Positions 51,746 through 61,021 of a stretch of DNA of 64,000 bases are shown here, piece after piece. A program made the translations under genes and the position numbers. Location: NCBI GenBank assembly GCA_019416935.1, contig DXWI01000005.1:1-64000 (forward strand). Direction: 5' to 3'. The notes beneath the pieces were generated by a model that was not told the origin of the DNA, ran no database searches, and was given only the letters and a program-made list of their open reading frames with translations. This DNA comes from Clostridiales bacterium. Its GTDB lineage: Bacteria; Bacillota; Clostridia; Christensenellales; CAG-138. How positions within the stretch are numbered: position 1 is the stretch's first letter; the number at the start of each line of letters is the position of its first letter.

Positions 51746-52423
51746 ATGCAGCCGGCGATACGGCAGTGGATGGAGCGCTTTGCTGCGCTTCTGAAACAAA
51801 ATTTCGGCGGGTGCATTCGGTTCGTTGGTTTGCAGGGCAGCTGTGCCCGCGGCGAGAACACGGATGACAGCGACATCGACGTGGTGGTGCTGTTCGATGC
51901 GGCAGACACAGAAACGCTGCTGCGCTACCGGACGCTGATTGACGCGCTGCCGGAGCGCGCACGCATCTGTGGGTTTGTTTCCGGCGTGGAAACGCTTGCG
52001 CACTGGTCGCGCACGGATCTGGTGTCGTTCTATTATGATACGGTACCCTTTTTTGGCCGGCTGGATGCCATTGTCCGGCCGCCGGACCGGCTGGACGCGC
52101 TGCGAGCCGCGCATGCGGGTGCCTGTGCGATCTACCATGCATGCTGCCACAACCTGCTGCATGCGCGCGATGAAGGGGCGCTGGCGGGGGCGTATAAGGC
52201 GGCGCGCTTTGTGCTCGCGCAGCTCGTGTTCGCACGAAGCGGCGTGTACCCGACTGATCGCACTGCGCTTTTGGAGCGGCTGACCACGCCGGAGCGGGCC
52301 GTGCTCGAGGCGGCCGAAGACGTCGGTGCGGAGCCGAATGGGGCGGCGTTGGACCGGTTGTCGGCGCGGCTGATCGATTGGTCGGCCGGGGTGATCGAAA
52401 CCACGCGGATCGGGGACATATGA
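51746..52423 (+). CDS. Nucleotidyltransferase-domain protein
   Basis: A 225-residue protein starting one base after the udk stop, with GGAG seven bases upstream of ATG 51746. The Pol-beta-like motif Gly-Ser-x-x-Arg-Gly-x-x-x-x-x-Ser-Asp-Ile-Asp is visible as Gly-Ser-Cys-Ala-Arg-Gly-Glu-Asn-Thr-Asp-Asp-Ser-Asp-Ile-Asp (30-44), carrying both metal-binding Asp residues. The C-terminal half is helical, with an Ala-His-Ala-Gly-Ala-Cys-Ala-Ile helix, like HEPN-type or kanamycin-nucleotidyltransferase-like partners. The substrate is unknown. It may modify nucleotides, proteins or antibiotics. Confidence 0.75.
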   Translation: MQPAIRQWMERFAALLKQNFGGCIRFVGLQGSCARGENTDDSDIDVVVLFDAADTETLLRYRTLIDALPERARICGFVSGVETLAHWSRTDLVSFYYDTVPFFGRLDAIVRPPDRLDALRAAHAGACAIYHACCHNLLHARDEGALAGAYKAARFVLAQLVFARSGVYPTDRTALLERLTTPERAVLEAAEDVGAEPNGAALDRLSARLIDWSAGVIETTRIGDI

Positions 52424-52477
52424 GCCGTAGACCGTTGGCAAAACCGGCGGCGCGCGCTTTTGGAAACCGTTTGATAC

Positions 52478-52517
52478 AAAAGGAACGCCGGATTCCATCG
52501 AATCCGGCGTTCCTTTG
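52478..52517. terminator. Bidirectional terminator
   Basis: AAAGGAACGCCGGATT (52479-52494) pairs with AATCCGGCGTTCCTTT (52501-52516) around a six-base loop. It separates the convergent nucleotidyltransferase and rRNA methyltransferase genes. Confidence 0.85.
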
Positions 52518-52607
52518 TTTTGTGCAATCGGTTTGCGCAGACCGGCGGGAACCGCCAATTGGCGCGCGCTTTCAGCAGCCTGTGTCCGATGCGAAACCGC
52601 CCTGTGT

Positions 52608-53888
52608 TCAGCGCATGCGCAGCCCCTTTGGCAGATGGTTTTTGAGCATGCCGCCGGTGAGCTTGCCAAAGCCGATCGGATAGCCTTGCGCGCAGACCGC
52701 CGCAAAGCCGCTGCCGGCGGCCGCACAGGGGATGGCCTCGCCGGCAAGATATGCAGAGAGCGCGGCGCCGTCGAGCTCCACCGCGCTTTGGAACGCCGTG
52801 CGCTCATATGCGAGAAACAGCGCGTGTGCGGGCTGAAAACGGCCGTTCTTGATCTCTCCCGCAAGCACGCCCGCGTTCAGAACGCGAAGCCTGTCCATGG
52901 CCGGCGGTATCCGATCCGGCAGCAGGAATACGCGCCCGTCCGGCAGCAGCCGCACGACCTGGCGCGGCGCATACGCCATCGCATCCCGACAGAACGCCTC
53001 CCATTCCCGCACGGGTCGTCCGTTGGGCGCCTCGGTGCGGGCTGTGCCGATGCCGCCGCGATGCAGAACCGCGGCAAACTGGCCCTCTCCGGCCGAGGTG
53101 TGCGGGTACAGGCGGTGTATGCCGCTCAGGGAGAACTCCGGGTGCGCCTGTAAAAACGCTTCGACGGTCTGCTCGTTTTCCTCCGGGGAGAACGTGCAGG
53201 TCGAGTATACCAGCCGCCCGCCGGGCCGCAGCGCAAGCGCAGCGCTTTCCAGAATGGCGCGCTGCCTGCCGGCGCAGGCGGCCACATGCGCCTCCGACCA
53301 ATCGCAAACCGCTTGCGGCTCGCGTCGGAACATGCCCTCGCCGGAGCATGGCGCGTCTACGAGAACCGCGTCAAAGCCGCCCTCGAGCGCCTGACACAGC
53401 GCGTCCGGCCGCATGGAGGTTACGACCGCATTCCGCGCGCCGAGGCGCTCCAGTGTCCGCTGCAGCACCGTGGCGCGGGACGGCACGATCTCATTGGCGA
53501 CGAGCAGCCCCGTGTTTTGCAGGTAGGCCGCGATTTGGCCGGACTTTCCGCCCGGTGCGGCGCACAGGTCGAGCACCGCTTCACCCGGCTGCAAGTCCAG
53601 CAGCGAGGCAGGGAGCTGCGCCGACGGCTCCTGCATGTAGAACAGGCCCGCCGCGTGCAGCGGATGTTTGCCGGGGGTGAACCCCTCCGGCACAAAGAAT
53701 CCCTCCGGTACGACGCCGAAGGGCTCGGGCTGTATGCCAAGGAGCGCCAAAAGCGCCTCCGGCGTGATTTTCAGCGTGTTCACGCGCAGCGCCCGCCGCG
53801 GGGACTGCGCCATGGCATCGAGATATGCCGGGAAGGCGCCGCCAAGCTGATGGCGCATCCGGTTCAAATAAGCTTCGGGAAGTTTCAT
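52608..53888 (-). CDS. RsmF/NOL1-NOP2-sun-family rRNA (cytosine-C5) methyltransferase
   Basis: A 426-residue cytoplasmic methyltransferase. ATG 53888 gives the family N-terminus; the upstream 14 codons are not plausible. SAM-binding motif Val-Leu-Asp-Leu-Cys-Ala-Ala-Pro-Gly-Gly-Lys-Ser (about 106-117); catalytic Cys motifs Asp-Ala-Pro-Cys-Ser-Gly-Glu-Gly-Met-Phe and Tyr-Ser-Thr-Cys-Thr-Phe-Ser. Such enzymes methylate C5 of cytosines in 16S rRNA (RsmF type). The C-terminal 140 residues resemble the RsmF extra domain. It is monocistronic. Confidence 0.9.
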   Translation of the reverse strand: MKLPEAYLNRMRHQLGGAFPAYLDAMAQSPRRALRVNTLKITPEALLALLGIQPEPFGVVPEGFFVPEGFTPGKHPLHAAGLFYMQEPSAQLPASLLDLQPGEAVLDLCAAPGGKSGQIAAYLQNTGLLVANEIVPSRATVLQRTLERLGARNAVVTSMRPDALCQALEGGFDAVLVDAPCSGEGMFRREPQAVCDWSEAHVAACAGRQRAILESAALALRPGGRLVYSTCTFSPEENEQTVEAFLQAHPEFSLSGIHRLYPHTSAGEGQFAAVLHRGGIGTARTEAPNGRPVREWEAFCRDAMAYAPRQVVRLLPDGRVFLLPDRIPPAMDRLRVLNAGVLAGEIKNGRFQPAHALFLAYERTAFQSAVELDGAALSAYLAGEAIPCAAAGSGFAAVCAQGYPIGFGKLTGGMLKNHLPKGLRMR

Positions 53889-53974
53889 ACGCACAGTATA
53901 GCACAGCGGGGAAAAATGGAAAAGTATCATGCATTTGTTCGAATGTTCATAAAAAATTCATAATTTATTCGCGT

Positions 53975-54002
53975 TTGCATTGCAACCGAAATGTGATAGT
54001 AT
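53975..54002 (+). promoter_or_regulatory. Promoter of the MacB-like ABC cluster
   Basis: TTGCAT (53975-53980) and TAGTAT (53997-54002) with a 16-base spacer. The surrounding 53930-54060 stretch is AT-rich and gives a leader of about 65 bases. Confidence 0.5.
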
Positions 54003-54074
54003 GAGTATTATTATAGACACAACATTTTGTGGTATCCATTGCATGTGATATCATACATACGGGGAGGGGAGCAT

Positions 54075-54929
54075 ATGGAGCAACCGCTTGAAACCGGCGT
54101 ACAGGCGTACTGCGGCACGGATGCCGGCGCGGAAACCATATCCGATGCGGAGCAGGCCGCAGTGCAGGCCGGCCTGTCGCTCATCACGGTGCGCAACGCT
54201 AAAAAGATCTACCGCGTGGGCAGCGTTGACATTCAGGCGCTGCGCGGCGTGGATTTGACCATCGAGGCGGGAGAGCTCTGCTGTATCATCGGCCGTTCTG
54301 GCTCCGGCAAGAGCACGCTGCTGAACGTGCTCGCCGGTCTGGAGCATGTGACCTCGGGCGAACTGATCATCGCCGGAAAGCGGCTCGACCGCATGAACCA
54401 GAGCGAGCTCATCCGCTTCCGCCAGCAGCACATTGGATTCATCTTTCAGTCGTTCAATCTCATGCCCTACTATACGGCGTTGGAAAACGTCGCGTTTCCG
54501 CTCGCGTTTCGCGGCGTGCCCGCCTATAAGCGCAACCGCATGGCGGCCAATATGCTCAAACTCGTCGGGTTGGAGACGCACATGAAGCACAAGCCGTCCC
54601 AGATGAGCGGCGGTCAGCAGCAGCGCGTGGGCATTGCGCGCGCGCTTGTGACCGATCCGGAGATCGTGTTTGCAGACGAGCCGACCGGCAACCTCGATTC
54701 CAGCACCTCCGACGAGGTGATGAACGTGATCTGCGATATCCTGCGCGAAAAGGGCAAGACGCTCATCATGGTCACACACGATCCCAATATGGCCGAGTAT
54801 GCCGACAAGGTGGTCAATCTGCTCGATGGGCGGATTGTGGACATTCAGATGCAAAAGGCGCGGGAACAGAAGCGAATCCCGCAGAATCAACCGGATCAAG
54901 AGAAACAGGGGGAGAATCAGAATGCGTAA
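54075..54929 (+). CDS. ABC transporter ATPase (LolD/MacB-like)
   Basis: A 284-residue cytoplasmic ATPase starting at ATG 54075 behind GGGGAGGGG. The first 35 residues are an unusual acidic extension. Walker A Gly-Arg-Ser-Gly-Ser-Gly-Lys-Ser-Thr, the Q-loop Phe-Gln-Ser-Phe-Asn-Leu-Met-Pro, signature Met-Ser-Gly-Gly-Gln-Gln-Gln-Arg and Walker B Val-Phe-Ala-Asp-Glu-Pro-Thr-Gly-Asn-Leu-Asp are those of the MacB/LolD/FtsE subfamily. The C-terminus is charged. It acts with the permease two genes on, in export or mechanotransmission rather than uptake. It overlaps the next gene by eight bases. Confidence 0.93.
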   Translation: MEQPLETGVQAYCGTDAGAETISDAEQAAVQAGLSLITVRNAKKIYRVGSVDIQALRGVDLTIEAGELCCIIGRSGSGKSTLLNVLAGLEHVTSGELIIAGKRLDRMNQSELIRFRQQHIGFIFQSFNLMPYYTALENVAFPLAFRGVPAYKRNRMAANMLKLVGLETHMKHKPSQMSGGQQQRVGIARALVTDPEIVFADEPTGNLDSSTSDEVMNVICDILREKGKTLIMVTHDPNMAEYADKVVNLLDGRIVDIQMQKAREQKRIPQNQPDQEKQGENQNA

Positions 54930-56382
54930 ACAATGGATGAAGCGGAGCATGGCCATGCTCCTTGGCGTACTGCTGCTCTTCACAGGCGCAGGCGCGGCGC
55001 TGGCGGAGGAACCGGACGAATCGGAACCCACACCCATGCCAGGCCTGAGCAAGGAGTGCATCTCCATCTCCAAATGGTATGGAAACCATGAGGCCAGCGG
55101 CGTCATTCCCGCCATCAGCGGCGAGCGCGACGAGGCGATCGATATCCCGCTGCCGCTCGTTGCGGAGGAAGGCCCGCTCACGGATCTCGAGATCGAGCCG
55201 GTGCTCAGCACCAATCTCGACAGCTTCCCGTTCGTGATTCCGAACATGGTGATGAAGCAGGAGCGCGCGAGCCTCAATAAGGGCGAGTGCTGGTCGGTCT
55301 GGTATCGCGATCTGGTGCTCAGCCACAGCGTCACCAAGGGCGTCAAGCAGGTCGATTTCAAGGTGCGCTACACCTATAACGGCGTGCGCGAGGAGATCGT
55401 GCTCAACGTGTTCGTCAACGTCACCAGAGGCGCGTCCACGGGCGGCGGTGGCGGCGGCGTCTCGTTCCGCTCGCAGCCGAAGCTGATCGTTGAAACCTAT
55501 CAGCTCAGCACCGATAAGCTGTACGCGGGCGAACCGTTTGAGCTGACGATGAACCTGAAGAACACGTCGGCCGACGAGGCGATCAAGAACATCCAGATTC
55601 ATATGAAGGATGAAACGGGCACCGTGCTGCCCGCGCAGAACGGCAGTAACACGCTCTATATCAAGGAGATTGAGAAGGAGGGCGGCACGACCGTCAAGGT
55701 CATGCTGCAGGCGGCGCCGGATGCGGAGGCCAAGGCGTATGCGCTGGCGCTCGCGTTCAGCTACGACGGCGTGTCCAGCAAGCAGGCGTATACCGCGGAG
55801 GAATCGATCACCCTGCCCGTGCAGCAGCGCATCCGCATCAAGTGCGATGACCCACTCGTGTACGACGAGCCGTGGGCCGGCCAGACGGCTGCCGTCGGCG
55901 TGTCGCTCTACAACATGGGCAAATCCACGATCTATAACTGCATGGTCACGGTCGAGGGCGAGGGGCTTTCCATGCCGGAGACGTATTTCGGCGGCAATAT
56001 TGCCAGCGGCGGCACCATGCGCGCTGAGTTCGACGTGCAGACCGACGTGGCGGGCGACATCGCCGGCACGGTCGTGATCACCTATGAAGATGTATACGGC
56101 GAGCAGCTCGAGGAGCGGCTGCCGCTGAGCATGTATGTCAATGAGCCGATGAGCATGGAGCCGGTCGTTGACGATCCTTCCATGGCGTTGCCGGAGGGCG
56201 GAGATATGGCCGGCGACCCCATGGCCGGCGGCGATATGGCGGCGATGGGCGGCATGGAGGGCGGTTCGGGCGGCATCGCCTGGTATTGGTGGGCTATCGC
56301 CATTGTGGCGGTTGCGGCCGGCGTTGTTGTGCTCGGTATCCTGCGCCATAAGAAGCGCCAGAAGGAGCTGGAGGCGCTATGA
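54922..56382 (+). CDS. Secreted single-pass CARDB/COG1361-like protein of an ABC cluster
   Basis: A 486-residue protein. ATG 54922 follows GGGGGAG. There is a signal peptide at 1-27 ending in Ala-Leu-Ala, extracytoplasmic beta-rich repeats (about 175-395) with CARDB/COG1361-like spacing, a Gly/Met-rich segment at 417-451 (Gly-Asp-Met-Ala-Gly-Asp-Pro-Met), and a C-terminal membrane helix (452-474) with a basic tail. It is anchored by its C-terminus with the bulk outside. It sits between ATPase and permease with overlapping codons, so it is likely a dedicated partner, similar to the periplasmic linkers of MacAB-type systems but built differently. Confidence 0.7.
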   Translation: MRKQWMKRSMAMLLGVLLLFTGAGAALAEEPDESEPTPMPGLSKECISISKWYGNHEASGVIPAISGERDEAIDIPLPLVAEEGPLTDLEIEPVLSTNLDSFPFVIPNMVMKQERASLNKGECWSVWYRDLVLSHSVTKGVKQVDFKVRYTYNGVREEIVLNVFVNVTRGASTGGGGGGVSFRSQPKLIVETYQLSTDKLYAGEPFELTMNLKNTSADEAIKNIQIHMKDETGTVLPAQNGSNTLYIKEIEKEGGTTVKVMLQAAPDAEAKAYALALAFSYDGVSSKQAYTAEESITLPVQQRIRIKCDDPLVYDEPWAGQTAAVGVSLYNMGKSTIYNCMVTVEGEGLSMPETYFGGNIASGGTMRAEFDVQTDVAGDIAGTVVITYEDVYGEQLEERLPLSMYVNEPMSMEPVVDDPSMALPEGGDMAGDPMAGGDMAAMGGMEGGSGGIAWYWWAIAIVAVAAGVVVLGILRHKKRQKELEAL

Positions 56383-57668
56383 GATTTGGCGATCTGCTCT
56401 CGATCGCGTTTCTGAACCTGTGGCGCAGAAAGCTGCGCGCGTTTCTGACCGTGCTCGGCATGACGATCGGCGTGGCGTCGATCGTGGTCATGGTATCGCT
56501 CGGCATCGGTATCCGCGAGGCGACGATCCAGAGCTTTGCGGGTACCGGGAGCCTTACCCTGATTCAGGTCAATTCCTGGTCGTATGTGGAAACGGGCGAC
56601 GGCGGGGGCACCAGCCGCGAGACGGAGCTGAACAAGAAGAGCGTCGAGGCGTTCCGGCAGATCCCCGGCGTGCGCGGGGTCATGCCGATGGTCGAAACAT
56701 GGGGCCTGCTCAAGAGCGGCAAATATGTATCGGATGTTTCGATCTTGGGCGTAGATGCACAGACGGCAAAGGAATTCGATCTGAACCTGAGCAGCGGCCG
56801 GTATCCGGAGGCCAAGCGCGGCAGCACGCAGGAGATGGTGGTCGGCAGCTATGTGCTCGAGTGGTTTCGTGATCCCAAGACCGGCAAGGAGGCGAGGGAC
56901 CGCGACGGCAACCCGAAGGTGACGATCGACGACCGGTTCCAGTTTACGTTCGACTACAGCAATGTGTACGATTACGGCAACGGCGAGAGTACGCAGCCGA
57001 AGGGATCGATGTATAAGGTCAATCTGGTCGGCAGCATGGAGGCGGAGGGAAACTATTCGTATTACTGCCTGATGGAGATGTCCACGCTCGAAAAGCTGAT
57101 GAAGGACAACAAGGACTTCATCGGCGGAAACGGCGAGGGCAAATACAATCAGGTGCTGGTCAAGTGCAACGATATTGCGGACGTCAAGGCGGTCAAGACC
57201 GCGATTGAGAACATGGGCTATGGCACGTACAGTGCGCAGGACGCCGTGGAGATGGCGGAGGAACAGACCGCGCGCATCCAGTATCTGCTCGGCGCGATCG
57301 GCGGCGTGTCGCTGCTGGTGGCGGCCATCGGCATCATCAACACGATGATGATGAGCATCTATGAGCGCACCAAGGAGATCGGCATCATCAAGGTGCTCGG
57401 CTGCCGCATGAGCAACATTGCCGGCATGTTCCTTGTCGAATCCGCATTCATCGGCCTGTTCGGCGGCGCGCTCGGACTCGGCGTGTCCTACGGCCTTGGA
57501 CTGGTGCTCAACGCGCTTCTGGCCTCCTCGGGCCTCACGAGTGTGATCCCGCTGTATCTGGCCGTTGGCGCGGTTGCGTTCTCCGTGCTCGTCGGCCTGC
57601 TGTCCGGCCTGTATCCGGCCATCCGTGCGATGCGCCTGAGCCCTCTGGCCGCGATTCGGAACGAATGA
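56379..57668 (+). CDS. MacB-like ABC permease
   Basis: A 429-residue membrane protein starting at ATG 56379 within the stop of the previous gene. Typical MacB layout: one N-terminal helix (Leu-Thr-Val-Leu-Gly-Met-Thr-Ile-Gly-Val-Ala-Ser-Ile-Val-Val), an extracytoplasmic MacB_PCD domain of about 240 residues, and three C-terminal helices with the FtsX motif (Glu-Arg-Thr-Lys-Glu-Ile-Gly-Ile-Ile-Lys-Val-Leu-Gly). This fold moves substrates from the outer leaflet or carries signals by mechanotransmission. The substrate is unknown: lipoprotein, peptide or antibiotic. Confidence 0.93.
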   Translation: MRFGDLLSIAFLNLWRRKLRAFLTVLGMTIGVASIVVMVSLGIGIREATIQSFAGTGSLTLIQVNSWSYVETGDGGGTSRETELNKKSVEAFRQIPGVRGVMPMVETWGLLKSGKYVSDVSILGVDAQTAKEFDLNLSSGRYPEAKRGSTQEMVVGSYVLEWFRDPKTGKEARDRDGNPKVTIDDRFQFTFDYSNVYDYGNGESTQPKGSMYKVNLVGSMEAEGNYSYYCLMEMSTLEKLMKDNKDFIGGNGEGKYNQVLVKCNDIADVKAVKTAIENMGYGTYSAQDAVEMAEEQTARIQYLLGAIGGVSLLVAAIGIINTMMMSIYERTKEIGIIKVLGCRMSNIAGMFLVESAFIGLFGGALGLGVSYGLGLVLNALLASSGLTSVIPLYLAVGAVAFSVLVGLLSGLYPAIRAMRLSPLAAIRNE

Positions 57669-57713
57669 CGGAGCGCTTGCTCCAGTGCATCAAAAACAGG
57701 AAGCGAGCAAATG

Positions 57714-57752
57714 CGGGCGGTATACCGGAAGCGTCGGTATATCGCCCGTTTT
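57714..57752 (+). terminator. Terminator of the MacB-like cluster
   Basis: CGGGCG...TATACCG (57714-57727) pairs with CGGTATA...CGCCCG (57735-57748), with one mismatch, followed by TTTTG. Confidence 0.65.
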
Positions 57753-57832
57753 GACGTTTTGCCCAAAAATCAGTGGCGTTTTTGCGCCGTCTGTTGTATC
57801 ATGGGAGCAACAGTCAAACGGAGGAAGCAACA

Positions 57833-58108
57833 ATGAAAAGAGCCATCGTTACCGTGATCGGGCATGACCGCGTGGGCATCATTGCACGCGTGAGCACGCT
57901 GCTGGCCGAGTTCGGCGTCAACGTACTCGACATCAGCCAGACGGTCATGAACGAATATTTTACCATGGTCATGCTCGTGGATTTGCAGGGCTGCGCGGAG
58001 GACTTCTCCAAGCTGCGCGACGCGCTCGTCGCGCTTGGGGAGCAGATGGCGCTGTCCGTGCGGATTCAGCACGAGGAAATCTTCAATGCGATGCACGCGG
58101 TGAATTGA
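57833..58108 (+). CDS. ACT-domain protein (UPF0237)
   Basis: A 91-residue cytoplasmic ACT protein starting at ATG 57833 behind GGAGGAAG. The motif Ile-Gly-His-Asp-Arg-Val-Gly-Ile-Ile-Ala (9-18) and a second-strand pattern match the small UPF0237/GcvR-like family. ACT domains sense amino acids. It lies directly upstream of the UPF0210 gene, the conserved pairing in Firmicutes, so the two likely act together. Confidence 0.9.
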   Translation: MKRAIVTVIGHDRVGIIARVSTLLAEFGVNVLDISQTVMNEYFTMVMLVDLQGCAEDFSKLRDALVALGEQMALSVRIQHEEIFNAMHAVN

Positions 58109-58109
58109 T

Positions 58110-59468
58110 ATGCAGAATCAAAGGGAAATTCTGGAAACGGTGCGCATGATCGAGCAGCAGCATCTCGATATCCGCACGATCACCATGGGTATTTCGCTGC
58201 ACGACTGCGCGGATGCCGATGCAGAGCGCGCCTGCCAAAAGCTCTATGATAAGGTTACATCGCGCGCCGAAGCGCTCGTTCGGACCGGCGAGCTGATCGA
58301 AACCGAGTATGGCATCCCGATCGTGAACAAGCGCGTTGCGGTGACCCCGATTGCGGAGATTGCCGCCGCCTCCGATGCGGCGGACTACGTGCCGTTTGCC
58401 AGAGCGCTCGACCGTGCGGCAGAGACGCTCGGCATCAATTTCATCGGCGGATTTTCAGCGCTTGTGCAGAAGGGCATGACCGCAGCCGACAGGAAGCTCA
58501 TCGCCAGCATTCCGGAAGCGCTGGCCGAAACGGGACGCGTCTGCTCGTCGGTCAACGTCGCTTCGACGCGCGCCGGCATCAATATGGACGCCGTGGCGTG
58601 GATGGGCCGCATCATCCGCGAAACGGCCGCCCTGACGCGGGAAACGGACGGGCTCGGCTGCGCCAAGCTGGTGGTGTTTGCCAACGCCGTGGAGGACAAC
58701 CCCTTTATGGCGGGCGCGTTTCACGGCGCGGGCGAGCCGGAGTGCTGCGTGAACGTCGGCGTATCCGGCCCAGGCGTGGTCAAGACCGCGCTGGAACAGG
58801 TGCGGGGCGAGCCGTTTGACGTTGTTGCGGAAACGATCAAAAAGACGGCGTTCCGCATCACGCGCATGGGTCAGCTCGTGGCGCGCGTGGCGGCGGAGCG
58901 GCTTGGCGTGCCGTTCGGCATCGTCGATCTGTCGCTGGCGCCGACGCCGGCCATCGGCGATTCCGTGGCGTATATTCTGGAGGAAATGGGACTTGAGCGC
59001 GCGGGCGCGCCGGGTACCACGGCGGCGCTTGCCATGCTCAACGATGCGGTTAAGAAGGGCGGCGTCATGGCTTCGGGCCATGTCGGCGGCCTTTCCGGCG
59101 CGTTCATCCCCGTCAGCGAGGATGCGGGCATGATCGAGGCGGCGCGCATCGGCGCGCTTTCGCTTGAAAAACTGGAGGCCATGACCTGCGTATGCTCGGT
59201 GGGCATCGATATGGTGGCCGTGCCGGGCGCGACCAGTGCGGCCACGCTCTCCGCCATCATTGCGGATGAGGCGGCCATCGGCATGATCAACCAGAAGACG
59301 ACGGCCGTCCGCATCATCCCTGTGCCGGGCAAGGACGTGGGCGATACGGTCGAGTTCGGCGGGCTGCTCGGCACCGCGCCGGTCATGCGGGTGAGCGGCT
59401 ACGGCAGCGACGCCTTTATTGCGCGCGGCGGACGGATTCCGGCCCCGATTCACAGCCTCAGGAACTGA
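58110..59468 (+). CDS. UPF0210 (PFL/DUF711) family protein
   Basis: A 452-residue cytoplasmic protein starting one base after the ACT stop. Gly-Ile-Ser-Leu-His-Asp-Cys at 27-33, Val-Ser-Gly-Pro-Gly-Val, Asp-Leu-Ser-Leu-Ala-Pro-Thr-Pro and a C-terminal Gly-Gly-Arg-Ile-Pro-Ala-Pro are features of the family. The fold is related to glycyl-radical (pyruvate formate-lyase-like) barrels, but no glycyl-radical loop is present. The biochemical role is not established. The length is normal. Confidence 0.9.
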   Translation: MQNQREILETVRMIEQQHLDIRTITMGISLHDCADADAERACQKLYDKVTSRAEALVRTGELIETEYGIPIVNKRVAVTPIAEIAAASDAADYVPFARALDRAAETLGINFIGGFSALVQKGMTAADRKLIASIPEALAETGRVCSSVNVASTRAGINMDAVAWMGRIIRETAALTRETDGLGCAKLVVFANAVEDNPFMAGAFHGAGEPECCVNVGVSGPGVVKTALEQVRGEPFDVVAETIKKTAFRITRMGQLVARVAAERLGVPFGIVDLSLAPTPAIGDSVAYILEEMGLERAGAPGTTAALAMLNDAVKKGGVMASGHVGGLSGAFIPVSEDAGMIEAARIGALSLEKLEAMTCVCSVGIDMVAVPGATSAATLSAIIADEAAIGMINQKTTAVRIIPVPGKDVGDTVEFGGLLGTAPVMRVSGYGSDAFIARGGRIPAPIHSLRN

Positions 59469-59575
59469 ACTTTGGCCGCAGAGGACGGTGCAGTGGCGTG
59501 CCGTTTTCGGGAGCGCGCGCCTGGCGGTGCGGCGGATGCGGCTGCTGCGCTGCGACCCGGGAACGGAAATCACCA

Positions 59576-59596
59576 ATGCGGGAGGGGAACCCGCAT
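59576..59596. repeat. Short hairpin between the UPF0210 and MFS genes
   Basis: ATGCGGG (59576-59582) and CCCGCAT (59590-59596) with a seven-base loop and no T run. It may be a weak terminator. Confidence 0.3.
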
Positions 59597-59724
59597 GTGC
59601 GCGGCTGTCGGGCAGCGTGATAACGGCCGCAGCCTTTCCCGCCTGATGGCCTGCTGACGAATGCCAATGGATGCCCTGCCGGCCCACCGACAGGGTATGC
59701 CTATGTTTTGGAGGCAGTATCTCG

Positions 59725-60939
59725 ATGGAGACCATACGGCCGCCGCATTGGCGGCGCAGCTTTTTTACGGTGATTGCCGGACAGACGGTCTCGCTGCTCG
59801 GCAGCTCGGCCGTGCAGTTCTCACTGATCTGGTGGCTGGCGAGCGAGACCGCTTCGCCGATGGTGCTGGCGTTCTCCGGACTGATGGCGTTCCTGCCGCA
59901 GATGCTGCTCGGCCCCTTCGCGGGCGTATGGATCGACCGGCTCAAACGCAAGGCGGTGCTGATCGGGGCGGATCTGTGTGCCGGGGCGGTGGCCACGGCG
60001 TTTGCGGCCCTGTTCGTTGTGATGGAGCAGCCGCCCTACTGGACGGCCTGCCTCGCGCTTGGCCTGCGCGCAGTGGGCGGCGTGTTCCACACGCCTGCCA
60101 TGCAGGCGATCATCCCGCTGCTGGTGCCTCGGGAGGAGCTGGTGCGCGCCGGCGGCTGGGGCCAGGTTTTGCAGTCGGGTTCGTTCATGCTCGGGCCGGT
60201 GATCGGCGCGGCCATGTACGCCGCGCTGCCAATGCCGGTTATTCTGCTGACGGATCTCTTTGGCGCGCTCGCTGCGGCGCTGGCCGTCGCGGTTGTGCAT
60301 TTGCCGGAGCTCGCGCGAAAGGATACGGCGGCGCCCAACGTGCTGCGGGAACTGAAGGAGGGCGCCAAGGCCTATGCCTGCGACCAAAAGCTGTGCTTCA
60401 TGACCGGCTGCATCACCATCGGTCTGGTGTTCTTTTTGCCGCTCTCGTCGTTCTATCCGCTGATGACGAGCGATTTCTTTCGGGGTACCGCATGGCAGGG
60501 CAGCCTCGTGGAACTGCTGTATGCGGCGGGGATGATGCTCTCAGCGCTGCTTACGGGCATGCTGGGGCGGATGCACAACAAGCTGGCGTGGGTGCACATC
60601 GGGCTGTTGGGCCTCGGCGTCACCTCGCTGCTGTGCGGGCTGCTGCCGCCGACGGCGTTCGGTTTCTGGGCGTTTGCGGTGCTTTGCATGTTCATGGGCG
60701 CGTCAGGCAATCTGTACGGCATTCCCTTTACCGCCTATTTACAGGAGACCATTCCGCCGGAGCAGCAGGGACGCGCGTTTTCGCTGATGGGCAGCGTGAT
60801 GTCGTTTGCCATGCCCGTCGGACTGCTCGTCTCCGGCCCGGTTGCCGAGGCATACGGCGTGCCGCTGTGGTTCGTGCTCACCGGTGCGGTGTTTTTGCTC
60901 ACCACGGCGGTGAGCTGGTGGTATGTGAGGCCTCGGTAG
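59725..60939 (+). CDS. MFS transporter
   Basis: A 404-residue inner-membrane permease with about 12 helices. The start ATG 59725 (Met-Glu-Thr-Ile-Arg-Pro-Pro) has GGAGG ten bases upstream; the 18 extra codons of the longer frame look non-coding. The loop 2-3 motif Gly-Val-Trp-Ile-Asp-Arg-Leu-Lys-Arg-Lys and the second-half Pro-Pro-Glu-Gln-Gln-Gly-Arg-Ala-Phe-Ser are typical of the MFS_3 efflux group. The substrate is unknown. It resembles the MFS gene at 41 kb in class. Confidence 0.85.
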   Translation: METIRPPHWRRSFFTVIAGQTVSLLGSSAVQFSLIWWLASETASPMVLAFSGLMAFLPQMLLGPFAGVWIDRLKRKAVLIGADLCAGAVATAFAALFVVMEQPPYWTACLALGLRAVGGVFHTPAMQAIIPLLVPREELVRAGGWGQVLQSGSFMLGPVIGAAMYAALPMPVILLTDLFGALAAALAVAVVHLPELARKDTAAPNVLRELKEGAKAYACDQKLCFMTGCITIGLVFFLPLSSFYPLMTSDFFRGTAWQGSLVELLYAAGMMLSALLTGMLGRMHNKLAWVHIGLLGLGVTSLLCGLLPPTAFGFWAFAVLCMFMGASGNLYGIPFTAYLQETIPPEQQGRAFSLMGSVMSFAMPVGLLVSGPVAEAYGVPLWFVLTGAVFLLTTAVSWWYVRPR

Positions 60940-61021
60940 GCCGGCGAAACGTGCAAGTTGGCCATTCCCATTTTCGCGATTTTATGGCATACTGTTGATA
61001 AGTAATTTTGTCGAGGAATCT

